DNA of 64,000 nucleotides, from the NCBI GenBank assembly GCA_030374765.1, contig JARGXX010000099.1:806001-870000 (forward strand). The letters are read 5' to 3'. The position numbers and the translations under genes are program-made. This DNA comes from Agarophyton chilense. Its lineage: Eukaryota; Rhodophyta; Florideophyceae; Gracilariales; Gracilariaceae. The notes under the pieces were generated by a model. The model did not search any database. It was given only the letters and a program-made list of their open reading frames with translations, and had not been told where the DNA came from. This document shows positions 40,500 through 50,600 of the stretch, in pieces (the stretch's first letter is position 1; each line of letters starts with the position of its first letter).

Positions 40500-42235
40500 A
40501 ACGTCGACTCTTTGGAAGGGACAGTCGCGATCGGTGCAGAATTCGAATCATATAGGCCCCAGGTATTTGATCTCCTCAGGGAATACCAGGCTATGTGGTC
40601 AGGTAGATTGGGAACAATCTGAGCCGCTACACACCGCATTGACCTTCAGGATGATGCTAGACCACAGTTCCAGCACCCATACCGTTCAGGCGTTAAGGGT
40701 AGGGAAGTTGTCGCCAACCAGATGGACAAGATGCGCAAAGCTCAATCCATAGAGACGGTGCCTCCAAACCAATCCGAATGGGCAAGTCCCCTTGTACTCG
40801 TGGCGAAGAAAGATGGCTCCGTCAGGTTCTATGTCGACTACAGGAAGCTGAACGCAGTAACCAAGAGGGACTCATATCCGATACCCCGCATGGACGACTG
40901 TCTGGATTCTTTAGGCGAAGCTGTCTTATTTACTGTACTGAACGCTAACTCGGGATATTTGCAAATCCCTTTTGCTGTAAATGCGAGAGCGCTGAAAATC
41001 CTTACCACCCTTGAAGGTCTCTTCAGATTTACTCGCATGCCCTTTGGTTTAAAGAATGCACCAGCCATTTTCCAACGGGTAAAGTACATTATACTGTCCA
41101 GAGTCAAATGGAAGTTCGCCCTGGTTTATTTGGATGTCGTTATAATCTTCTCACGGACCAAAAAGAAACACCTTCGCCACGTGAAGAAGGTGCTAAGAAT
41201 CGTACAGGACGCTGGAGTTACACTGAAACTCCGCAAGTGCGCTTTCTTCCAGGCCTCAGTGGACTATCTCGGTCACGTCGTCCTCCAAGGAAAGCTAAAG
41301 GTGGCACACGGACCACAAATGCGATTTGCCAGGCTAAGCCTCCTAGGACACACATAGAACTACGATCCTTCGTGGGCTTGTGCAACGTGTACCGACGGTT
41401 CGTCCAAGGGTGTACCAAGATCTTGGCCCCTCTCAACGCGATGCTGAAGAAGGGACCACCTTCGGAGTTAGAAGCCCTTACGGACGAACAGTACGAGGCA
41501 TTTCAGACCTTAAAGGAAAAATTGCTGAATTCACCCATATTGGCTTTACCAACGCCCAATAGGCCTTTCGTCCTGGACACAGATGCCTCTGATGTCCAAG
41601 TGGGTTGTGCACTGCTACAGGAACAGGAGTCACCGAAGGACTATTGACCTATTGGATACTGGAGCAGAACGCTCACCAGCGGGGAGCGAAACTACCATAC
41701 GACCAAAAAGGAATGTCTAGCCATTGTATGGTCCGTATTGACACTCAGTCCGTACCTCGAGGGAACTAGGTTTACCATTAGCACAGACCACGATTCACTC
41801 CGCTGGTTACTCAATATGACCGATGCATCGAGTCGCCTTGCTAGGTGGCGCCTAAGGCTGTCTAAATATGACTAAAAGATAGCCTACAGGGCAGGCATCA
41901 AGCGCCAGGCATCCAGCGCCAGGCATCAAGCGCCAGGCATCAAGCGCCAGGCATCAAATGCCCTCTCGCGAATCATTACCGACGAAACTGAGAACACTCC
42001 ATTGGACGACCTAATTCCCACCCCCTTTACAGATGATGGACCTCAAGACTACACGGAAACAGATCACCTTCTGGGTAAGGTGCAATCGGAGGATCCTGAT
42101 GTAAAGAAGAACGAAGTAAACCTATTGGACTGGAAGACAGTATCGCCCAATTCGGCACCACCTCAGGTTAATGCGATAGCCCCGGAGGAGAAAGATCTCC
42201 TCCCTATAACTATTGAGGAACTCCTACAGGCGTAG
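40500..42235 (+). pseudogene. Element B reverse transcriptase and RNase H
   Basis: RT in frame 40722-41357: SEWASPLVLVAKKDGSVRFY (VDYRKLNAV), KRDSYPIPRMDDCLDSLGEA, FRFTRMPFGLKNAPAIFQRV. The catalytic box reads LVYLDVVIIFS (Asp-Val, second Asp lost). Frameshift near 41290 into ELRSFVGLCNVYRRFVQGC. RNase H: FVLDTDASDVQVGCALLQEQ, stop at 41645, IGYWSRTLTSGERNYHTTKK (ECLAIVW), DHDSLRWLLNMTDASSRLAR, then a 14-bp tandem expansion inside the GIK..NALSR motif. The protein part ends at 42233. Confidence 0.85.
41893..41962 (+). repeat. 14-bp tandem repeat inside element B RNase H, five units
   Basis: Five units of consensus AGGCATCAAGCGCC with single changes. Three extra units are 42 bp (14 codons), so the flanking RNase H frame is kept. 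Relatives have a single unit's worth of sequence here. Confidence 0.85.
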
Positions 42236-43207
42236 GTCGACGACGAGTACTGCTAGGAAACATCCCAATTGGTAGGATCCCCAGGATGCCTGTTCGACTA
42301 TGGCCGATTTGGACTACTATGTCGCCGCTCGCCGCTGGATGACGCACTCCAACGGGTAATACCAACCTCGCTAAGGGCGTGATTCCTATACCTCGCCCAT
42401 TTCCCCCGCTTGGCTGGTCACCCTGGTGACCTACGAATGTACCAGACCCTAAGGAAGTTCTTCTACTGGCCACTAATGGCGCAGGACCTATGGCAAACCG
42501 CACGGAACTGTGCATCTTTCGAACAAATCAGAGGGACTCGCGCAAGCCATTGGGCCAAATTGAAGCCCTTCCCCGCCGCAGGTCCGATGGCATGTGTCGC
42601 AATGGATATACTTGGGCCTTTGCCAAAGTCGTTTCACGGGAAACGGTTTGTTTTGGTTATAACCGATATGCTTACCAAACATACCCGAGCCCTGCCCCTA
42701 GGGAAGACAACGGGCACGGATGTCGCCACGGCCTTCTTGTCCGATTGGGTATGTCCATATGGCATGCCACTCTACCTCCTTACGGATGACGGCAGCCATT
42801 TCGTATCCAAATTCTTCGCACACGTTTGTGCTACCTTAGGTATCAAACATGTGACCACAACGGCGTACCACCCACAAACCAATGGCCAAGACGAACGCTT
42901 CAATCGCACCCTTCTGTACCGATTGGCGCACAGCGTTTCGGAGCACCAATTCGACTGGGACGACTTCGTTGAGCCATTGATTTATGCCTACAACACGCAG
43001 GTGCACGCTTCCACAGGGACAACATCGTTCAACTTAACGCTAACGAGAGCGCCGCCGCCGATAGCTGTTGACCTTCAGGAGTCTATCATACCCCACGACA
43101 TAACTGAAGGGATGACTCCTTCCCAGGCGAAGAGCTACTCGCGCCGACGCATTGATCGCATTCTCCAATCGGCCAGAACTGTACTAACCAAAACCCAACG
43201 GCGCTAA
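42236..43207 (+). pseudogene. Element B integrase core
   Basis: LAGHPGDLRMYQTLRKFFYW and NCASFEQIRG (zinc module with a lost Cys), then MACVAMDILGPLPKSFHGKR (first Asp), LYLLTDDGSHFVSKFFAHVC (second Asp), HPQTNGQDERFNRTLLYRLA (Glu): DDE complete. Long intact frame 42410-43206, ending at a stop in TKTQRR*. The start of the domain (42236-42410) has stops. Confidence 0.85.
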
Positions 43208-43975
43208 AAGATCAATTTCGACAAAGCCGTATGGAACACACCGACCTGTGTGAAAGAAAACCTGGTGTACCTGGACCGCCCACCAAAGGACAGTGAGGAA
43301 CTCGAGGACACTACGCGGAAGCTCTTACCCCACTCTACGGGACCACACAAAGCTTTTAAGGCCAATGAACACACCATCACGTTGCTGATTGACGGCATAC
43401 AGGAAACCGTGTCTATTGACCGCGTGGCACGAGCTCCCAGTTCCTCCGGACCATCAAAGTCCCAGCTCCCTGGCCCAACGGGAGCACCACGACCTCAGAT
43501 CGACGCTCAAGTCTCCACACCCCCTAAGGCATTTCCCGCAGAATCGACTAGCCCCACGGACACAGTGGTCAACGCCAACTACTATGACCAATCGCTACCA
43601 ACCGACTCCGATGGATTCGCCCCTCTGGACCACACTCTCCTTCCGGAGGATTAGCATCAACCGGAATATGTGATTGAGCTCATCATCTCCGCCAGTCGGG
43701 GAGAAGATGGAACTATGCGCTATCGCATCCGTTGGTTCGGCTACACACCTGAGTAATATACTTGGCAAGAGCCTCAAACAATTCCGGCTAATTTTATCGC
43801 CCGCTATTGGCGCAGAATCAGCCACTCGGAGCGCGGCCTTCAGGAGGGGGCAACCATTGGTCCGAATAATCCCAAAAAGCCTCCCAACCAGCCTACTGAC
43901 ACGATGGTTCGCCGGAGCACGACGGTTAGTCGTAGCTCCCGCATAAGGGAACACGTTTTCTCCTTCGGAGACACC
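43208..43975 (+). pseudogene. Element B integrase C-terminus and chromodomain
   Basis: Same frame as the core after the stop at 43205: CVKENLVYLDRPPKDSEELE, LLPHSTGPHKAFKANEHTIT (GPF/Y), a Pro/Ser-rich linker, stop at 43652, then YVIELIISASRGEDGTMRYR, IRWFGYTPE, a stop, YTWQEPQTIPANFIARYWRR: a chromodomain with the family's RYWRR end. Confidence 0.75.
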
Positions 43976-44566
43976 TGAGTAAGACACGAGACGCTCTCAA
44001 GATTGGACGCTCTTGGGCCACTTAATAACCCGAAGAACTCCCCGCTTGGTTGTTCGAAGCCATGGTGCCGCTGCCCCCAGGCTGGTCCGCCAGGAAGTGA
44101 ATAGGACCACCAGCGGGAGGAACAAAGTCCGGAGGAAGAACGGCATATCCAACGGGCTTATAAGGCGAGTTCGGCATCGCGCGCGACCAATGGAAAAGAA
44201 CCACGATGATAAGGCGAAGTGACAGAATCGACCAGGACGGACTGACAGGCGTGAACCACGGTGGACGAAGCGCGGAGGGTCGCCAAAGAAAGAACGGAGG
44301 CTAAGGACGAAACCAATGGACCGTTTCGGCAACGCGACGCGAAGAATGCGCCGGCGATGCACCTATGGCCAGCGCTGACGGCCCATGAAATTTTCAGTCC
44401 TTAGGAAAAGTAAATGCCCTTCGTCACCCATGGTCAGCTCACGCTTCCCAAGCGACGTCCCGTCGCGCCCAATGGTACCGGGAGCAACCAAGTGCTCGCT
44501 TCCCCTGGGTCAATCAGGAGGCCATATGGACTTCGCCGTGACTGCCGAATCCTAAGGAGGGAGATA
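43976..44566. other. Element B 3' region between chromodomain and 3' LTR
   Basis: About 590 bp with no clear sense coding. On the minus strand a 60-codon frame (44204-44022) begins MVLFHWSRAM and is Pro/Gly/Ser-rich. It is too short to claim a gene; it occupies the place of the long antisense gene in element A. Ends in the polypurine tract. Confidence 0.4.
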
Positions 44567-45012
44567 TGTGATTGAGCGGTGATAACGGTTGAGCCCTGTA
44601 AGCTGCCGGGCCCCGAAGGATCTTGAATGTGACACGTGTACGGGTCGACCTCAGGTGGACTCATGTAGATTATTGATTTATTTTAATTACGGTAATAGAT
44701 TAGCAGTACAGTGCCAGGGAGATCTCAGCGCCTCGTTAGTACTATTTAGATGGCTCGATTGACGATACTCCCTTACAGTAAAGTAGGAACCGTTAGGACA
44801 CTAAATAAACGCCTTTGGTATATTAGTTCCACCCTTTGGTTTTCAAGCCATCTTTTCCGTAGCTCCAACCTGTAGGACTACGCAGTAAACGCCTGCCCAT
44901 TGCACCAAGTACTCTGGGAGTGCCGCCGTCAAGGATTCGAACCTTAGGACCCGCTCTACCACGCTACCACCGGTCGAGACCCGTACGCTGACCCACCTGT
45001 CATTTCGTTACA
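44567..45012 (+). repeat. Element B 3' LTR
   Basis: 446 bp, TGTGATTG to TCGTTACA, about 40 differences from the 5' copy. Followed by TSD CTGTC. Confidence 0.95.
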
Positions 45013-45017
45013 CTGTC

Positions 45018-45640
45018 GATGGGTGTCTCATTCTATTCGCGGCTTGCTGCGAGTGTAAGCCCTCTAACCACATTACTAAAGGACTCTTATCGCCGATCTG
45101 GAGATCGGACGAAGGGTTCTATTAATAACATCGCGTTGAGCAACCACTCTTAGAGCACTACACATGGTCAGGCCTTCCCTGATTTGCAAGACACGCTAGG
45201 CAACGCCGTCAACTTGTCATACCTGAAGCCTGGAATGGAAATGTGTGGGTATTCTGATGCTTCCGATCGCTTTTGGGATGCTGTGGTCACTCAGACACGA
45301 CCTGATTAGCTCGACCACCGATCGATGAACATGAGCATGAATCCTTTGGGTTTCTTGGAGCTGATTTCAAAGATGTGCTGCTTGGATGGAGCATGTTTGC
45401 GAAAGAAGCCCACGCGATATCCCAAACGTCTGAGAAATTGGACTACATCCTGATCGGAACAAGTCCAACGCACATATACACGGATTATCGAAATCTGTTG
45501 TTTGTGTTTTCGCCACTGGCACTTGAGCCTGCATTAAAAAGGCACATAGTGCCGAAGGTGCAGCGCTGGTTTTCAAGGTTTTCCTACGTGATTAAGCACG
45601 TTGATGGAAAGGCTAATGTCTTTGCATACATCCTGACCCA
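45018..45640 (+). pseudogene. Element C connection and RNase H, after element B
   Basis: Continues the RT cut at 36802. SINNIALSNHS, then the RNase H start KPGMEMCGYSDASDRFWDAV (VTQTRPD) with a frameshift near 45310, and frame 45375-45640: WSMFAKEAHAISQTSEKLDY, IYTDYRNLLFVFSPLALEPA, VQRWFSRFSYVIKHVDGKAN (VFAYILTQ). The order SDASD..W / KEA / TDYRNLL / VDGKANV is that of gypsy RNase H in this clade. Confidence 0.8.
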
Positions 45641-45699
45641 ATGAACGAAGGGATATCGTGAGGAGAAACGTACCCTAAGAACAGTCTACACTTTATTGG

Positions 45700-46812
45700 A
45701 TACTGCTGCTCAGGTCATACCCTCTCCAGATGAGTTAAGATGGCCCGGCCTGAAAGTCATACAAGAATTGCAGAAAGCCGCTCGGAACCGATCCTGTTGT
45801 ACCTTGAACTAGTAAAACAGCCTGTTGGAAGAGAATGGTATTATTTGGATACCAGAGAACTACTTGCGGTACCTTGAGACATCAAGATATTGATGGGACG
45901 CTTAGTATTGTGAAGGAGAATTTCGAGTGGACCAATATCGATCGTGACGTCGAGGAATTTGTCAAGGGTTCTTTGCATTGCATCATTACCCGAGCTGGCG
46001 ACCTGATTCCTCGTCCCTTTACACATGAAATGCATGAAGAACAACCTAAAAAAGTCCTGCACTTCGATTTTCTGTACATGGGACCCAGCAAAGACGGAAA
46101 GTTTTACGTCCTGATCATTCGAGATGATCACTCAGGTTACCTATGGCTGTTATCCACCGTGTCTACAACAGCAGAAGAAGCTTTAGATGCACTTGTACCA
46201 TGGATAGGTTCGTTTGTTACAATGGAATGGTTCGTAAGTGATCGAGGGTCTCATTTCAAGAATCAGCTCGTAAAAAACCTAGCAACGGAACTTTGCGTGC
46301 AGCATCACTTCACCGCCGCTTAATCTCCATAGGCTAATCGTACCGTGGAACGATTTTACAGGGAGGTACTACGAGCTACAAGAGCACTGTGTAGGGAGTA
46401 GAAGCTTGCACCGCGTGACTGGCCAGCCGTGACTGAATGTGTTCAAGCTGTCTTGAACAACCCACCCATGAAAATATTACTGTTAGGAGCTACTGATAAG
46501 CCAGTAGTCTACCGAAAACCAATGGAATTCTTCAAGGAGCACTTGTTGACCGGCCTGCTGATGCGAGCGATACCTTTGTCGAAGTACAAAGAAGCCCGAT
46601 CCGAAGACGAGATCATGTTGCGTCAGGCCGTAAATATTGTCGCGATGCAAAAAGCTGTGGAGGAGATGCACAAGCTAATTCAAGTCCGATCAGGTCGTTC
46701 AAGGAAGCGACGGGTCGATGCAGACCACCGAAAGACTAGAGTACAACCTGCTAATTTCCATGTTGATGATTTCCTGTTTGTGCGAAGGTCTCCGAAAAAA
46801 GAACATATATAG
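45700..46812 (+). pseudogene. Element C integrase
   Basis: LRHQDIDGTLSIVKENFEWT, DVEEFVKGSLHCI (zinc module partly lost), VLHFDFLYMGPSKDGKFYVL (first Asp), DHSGYLWLLSTVSTTAEEAL, MEWFVSDRGSHFKNQLVKNL (second Asp), a stop at 46321, NRTVERFYREVLRATRAL (Glu), a stop, WPAVTECVQAVLNNPPMK and a C-terminal part to 46810 (HVDDFLFVRRSPKKEHI). Catalytic triad intact, but at least three stops in frame. Confidence 0.8.
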
Positions 46813-47250
46813 AAATTTCTTTGGACCGGACCGCGCCGAGTCTCTGCAGTCAGGTCACCACTTGTCTCCGAGACGGAGAATTCGGTTGATGGCAGTTGCG
46901 AGACGGTGCATGCTCGCCGACTACTACTCTACCGCACAGACTTCGATGGACAACAGATAGCACCAGAATTGGTTCGGGTTGCTGACCATACGGAGGCGGT
47001 ATATCAGGATGCACGCCAGCTGTATGACATTCGAGAGAACAGTGGCCAGCTTGAGATTCAGGTTGGGTGGGATGGACTTCCGGATCAAGTCGACAGAACC
47101 TGGTAACCCCTTGAGCAGGGCCATAAAGGCCTCCCAAAAATGTTGCGTGAATAACTTCATTCTGCTCAGAAGAGTGATCCGAAAGGGAAAGCGCAAACTT
47201 TGTGCTCTGGAACCTCATCTGATTCCTGAACGGATAAGATCAGGGGGTAA
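46813..47250 (+). pseudogene. Element C chromodomain region
   Basis: Frame 46979-47105 and its neighbours: VHARRLLLYRTDFDGQQIAP, then YDIRENSGQLEIQVGWDGLP (DQVDRTW), a stop at 47104, then PLEQ-type residues. This has the W-x-G-[LY] and D-x-TW-x-P pattern of a C-terminal chromodomain. Followed by the AGATCAGGGGGTAAG polypurine-like stretch at the 3' LTR. Confidence 0.7.
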
Positions 47251-47252
47251 GT

Positions 47253-47592
47253 TAGCGCACAGCTTCCATGGCTGCTTCTAGGATGCTCGACCTGACCGCA
47301 TGTGTAATTGCGTCAGGAACTTACTTAAAGAAATGTATGGTTTAAGTTCCACGCGAGACGTGTGGTGGATAAGATCCGATTGTTCGTGGCAAACTAAGAT
47401 CGACGTGAGTGACTAGTAAGAAGTATATATGTGAACACATGTGTAACGTGGATTGCGCAGAGCGACTCTATGCGGTAGATGCGTACCTCTGGCTGATCTA
47501 CTAGTGATGAGCTGCTCTTAAGATTTTGGGGCGACCTCCAAAAATATAGGCAGCGTCCTCTGGGAGAGAGACCGTCGCCAAGCAGGACGACA
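47253..47592 (+). repeat. Element C 3' LTR
   Basis: 340 bp, TAGCGCACAGC to GACGACA, same length as the 5' copy, about 13% divergent by eye. Confidence 0.85.
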
Positions 47593-47953
47593 TGGACTTT
47601 CCCGGAAATATTCGAACATACCCGGTCGTGCAGGTTTCGCACACAAAGCAGCATCGTGAACAGCTCTACGAAACTACGCAACGCACGCGCTGCACTCCTG
47701 CCCCAACATAAGAAGAATCAATGTGAGCTCATTATAAAGTTGATATTATTCTTTCTCATCGAAAAAGAGAACGCGGATATCAATAGTTAACACTTCTTGA
47801 GAAATCTAACACCACGATGCACATTGGCAGCCAACGATAGACTTTGTTGATGCCAATGGGAAAATGACAAAAGCCATTCTGGATAACATTCTTCAACATA
47901 ACTTGATTCTTCATTTCATTAACGTGAATGTCAATCAGGAAGGCGGACATTGG
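47593..47953 (+). pseudogene. Element D integrase C-terminus and chromodomain remnant
   Basis: Reads RTYPVVQVSHTKQHREQLYE, APT, a stop, then HYKVDIILSHRKRERGYQ, a stop, LTLLEKSN. The YPV-VSH segment is the end of the gypsy integrase, and V-x-x-IL-SHRKR-RGYQ is the start of a chromodomain. The remaining residues (IDFVDANGKMTKAILDN in a shifted frame) lead to the 3' LTR. This marks the sequence right of element C as belonging to element D. Confidence 0.7.
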
Positions 47954-48170
47954 TGCAACAGTACTGAATTAGATGCGAGACAGTATTGAAATTGGAATCG
48001 TCTGCAAGTGGGCGTAAAGGCGGAGCAGTGATAGAAAAGGTCAGTATACGTGTTAACGAGAGACAGGTAGAGCTGTTCATAAGCCAGACTGCTACGGCTA
48101 TTATCAGAAAGAAGGTTTCACATCCACCCGTCAGAGTACAGTTCTCATAAAGTTCCTCCCAGTTCTTGCA
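47954..48170 (+). repeat. Element D 3' LTR
   Basis: 217 bp, TGCAACAGTAC to CAGTTCTTGCA, the partner of 6303-6520. Followed by tatta, against catta before the 5' LTR. Confidence 0.85.
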
Positions 48171-50100
48171 TATTATTTCAAAGAAAACCCGGTAGTTCTT
48201 CTCAGCCGCCCCTCAAAACAAACTGATAAAAAAAGTCGTCATTTTTGCAGCCTATAGAGTGAGTGATACATAGATCAATTGAACAGAGGGCAGAAGAAGA
48301 ACTGTCTTTTTTTATTTTATAAGGCCGGCCAATCTTAGTAAACATCGTTTTCGCCCCGTCGTAATTTAAATCTCATTAACGGTTTTAAAAATACTATATG
48401 CGACCACTTTTTTGTTCTAAAACAGAAGAATAGTTATTGGCATATTCAATATGCGCGGCGAGCTTCCAGCGATTCTTAACGAAACCATCCTGGGTGTCGG
48501 AGAACACAAGAAGCAGCGAAAATGACTGGAATCAACGCACGGGTTTTGAGAAGCTTCTTTTAGTATCAGGCAATGTGATACGCAAAACGACGATAGTGAC
48601 GTGTGATGTCGTAAAAAGAAACAATAATGCAACTGATGCATGCACAGAGCTCATAACGAAGTATGACAACACTTGTACAACCCAGCTTGACGTGCGACAG
48701 CATGCAATTGCTGGACACTGTTCCACTGTAATCAGATTATGATTACAAATGCTATACCCAGACTCACGTAGTGTGTCCTTGTCTTCAAACCCATGTATAC
48801 AGCACCTGAAACAAATTCAACGCATCAGCCGGCGCCCGTAAAATACACATCAGAAGTGTGTACATGTTAATGTTTTGGGAATTTGTAAATTTATCAGCAG
48901 CTGTGTTGGTAAGTAACTACCATTATCACGCGGGTGGAAATGCCCCGTTTCCTACCAGTTTGACATCGAAGACAACACCCTAACCTAGGGAGCTGTTTCA
49001 CTCTTGTCATTCTCTCTTGTACACGGAATGGCATCCCTCATACGCTGCGTCTCCCTTCCACGCTGTCACCACAGCAAGATGAATTAATTCAATATTAAGA
49101 GTAGCCTGCTCCTCATTAAAGTCAGCGCATTCGACCGACATGGACCTAAACAAACTGCACCAAGCTCTTTAAAAAATTTACGAACACCTATCTGACCGGT
49201 GACTCTTGCCAGCTACTCACCGCTTTACATGGAACTTCTGCTACCGTTGAGTTTCCTTTCTCCATTTTAATATCTATCGTTTGATGTTACATTCCTCTCT
49301 TGGGGTTTCGTTCTGTTCCATCTCGCAGGCATCGCGATATTTGTCACACGGCGCTCTCATAATGGATATTAAGCTCCGTGTGCTTGAGGCTGTACACTCG
49401 AAAAAAAATCCAAGAAATCTCTATCGGCTAATGTATAAAAGCAAAGAAGGAGGTGAAGTTCAAGCGCTTGAAGCTAGAAGAAAATCTCTTTGCTTTCGAG
49501 TATCACCATAAAAATGGCCCCCAGAGTGGCAAGAAGGACTACGGGATTAAAAACTGAGCCGTATTGCACTAGATAAGCGTCGGGTCGATTTGGAAATAGA
49601 GTGCGCGGCGATGGATCTCGAAAAACGTCGTTAGTCGCCTATGTGGAATAGAAAGATGATATAGATGCTTAGTGCCATTATGTAAAAGTAGCAGTAAAGT
49701 CATGCTGAATTTTTCGTCCGTTGTCGGCCATTAATAATCGTTCGATGGTACGATACACATCGTATCATCGCGGAAAAGATGCGGTGATCCTCCTTCAAGG
49801 GTGGAAATGCCCGCAGGCACTTTTCAGTAAAGATAAGGTACCCGCGTAGGTAGTGACGGGGCAGCTGAAATAGGAAACGGTTTCTCCACCGTGCATCAAG
49901 CACATCTTGATCTTCAACAAGAACGCGTGACAATAGTATAACACTGTTATTGAAGTTTGCAGCACCCTTTCATGCGATTTTAATTCTTAAAAGCACCAAA
50001 ACTTTTTCACATTCTTTTATGTCCTCTCTACTGCCTCTTATACAGCGCTGGTAGCCGTACTGTACGCTTTTTATGTAAGATCGTTCTCACACTGTCGAAT
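48171..50100. other. Intergenic, no gene recognised
   Basis: AT-richer host sequence. Short frames such as 49281-49508 (with a charged SKKNPRNLYRLMYKSKEG segment that continues coding-like past a stop) show no recognised domain. No LTR of the families above is visible here. Confidence 0.5.
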
Positions 50101-50129
50101 TCAATCTGCAGCAAAGCCTTAACATCAAA

Positions 50130-50600
50130 CATCACTTGCGTATGAATAAAAATATCTCCCTTTTTGTAGAAAAACATTCTAGAACGATGCCTCTGTTGCA
50201 ATTTCTCAACAAAGCGTCATGTCGTCGCGACGACCTCACCTCCGTGCCATAGAGATGGAACATCAGACCATCCGGGGTAGAAACAGTCTGATATAGAAGG
50301 TATTGGAAGCGCTTATGACTAGAAAAACAATCGCATTGGTTCGCTTCAACATCTCCAGGATGGCTCATTTGAATCTTGGTGCAGTCAATAAAGCCCATGC
50401 AGCTTTGAAGGGACCCCCTCTTCGTATGAAAAGCTTTCAAATACATGGCTGCCTCTGCTTCTATCACGACGGCGCAGAGGTCCTCCAACTAATGCCTTTC
50501 TGCGCTAAAAAACTCTGCACCACCTCCCAAAACACTTTAGAAAAAGCTGAAGCGCACATCCCGAAAGATGTTTTCATGTCCTTCCAACGCATGAGATAGG
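50130..50600 (-). pseudogene. PIF/Harbinger-like (DDE_Tnp_4) transposase fragment
   Basis: Frame 50488-50132 contains CMGFIDCTKIQMSHPGDVEA, then CFSSHKRFQYLLYQTVSTPD, GLMFHLYGTEVRSSRRHDAL (LRN). The order G-F-I-D-[GC]-T, H-K-R-F, Q-x-V-x-x-P-D-G-L, RRHD is the DDE_Tnp_4 core of PIF/Harbinger transposases: the Asp in FID and in RHD would be the first two acidic catalytic residues. The third is not recognisable, and the N-terminal part (50600-50490, SHALEGHENIF-like, frame-broken) is decayed. A DNA-transposon relic. I could not find terminal inverted repeats by eye. Confidence 0.6.

Larger units (their letters stand above)
36803..45012 (+). mobile_element. Element B: full-length Ty3/gypsy element in element C
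   Basis: 8210 bp from the 5' LTR (36803-37249) to the 3' LTR (44567-45012), with a perfect TSD CTGTC (36798-36802 and 45013-45017). Primer site at 37253, gag 37375-39588, protease, RT, RNase H, integrase, chromodomain to ~43975, polypurine tract AAGGAGGGAGATA (44554-44566). LTRs differ by about 9-10%. It shares clade features with A and I (primer site, VL-TG-PN protease motif, RYWRR after the chromodomain). Confidence 0.95.
33772..47592 (+). mobile_element. Element C: Ty3/gypsy element of a distinct clade, split by element B
   Basis: LTRs 33772-34111 and 47253-47592, both 340 bp, start TAGCGCACAGCTTCC and end GACGACA; divergence about 13% by eye. Internal order gag, protease, RT, [element B], RNase H, integrase, chromodomain; 5.6 kb without B. 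Its RT/RNase H motifs (WPMPNFDAELMDF, GYSDASDRFWDAVVTQ) belong to a gypsy group that I associate with oomycete and other stramenopile elements. No TSD: flanks are gtccg and tggac. The flanking D sequences are not adjacent in a complete element. Confidence 0.85.
6303..48170 (+). mobile_element. Element D: old Ty3/gypsy chromovirus-like element holding all the nested insertions
   Basis: Outermost element. Its 5' LTR (6303-6520) and 3' LTR (47954-48170) are diverged copies of one sequence starting TGCAACAGTA and ending CTTGCA/GTTGCA, flanked by catta on the left and tatta on the right (a 5-bp TSD with one change). D-derived coding remains are, in order: gag (~6733-7300), protease (~7440-7790), RT part 1 (7960-8426), RT part 2 (33270-33750), integrase C-terminus plus chromodomain (47593-47950). 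Element E with its passengers splits the RT, and element C with element B lies further on. Removing these leaves about 3.2 kb, too short: RNase H and the integrase core are absent, so a deletion accompanied or followed C. Confidence 0.85.

Noticed and set aside
43997-44362. 121-codon minus-strand frame at the end of element B
   Set aside because: Considered as a counterpart of A's antisense gene, but composition is Arg/Leu/Ser-rich as expected from an off-frame of GC-rich sequence, and no similarity is visible.
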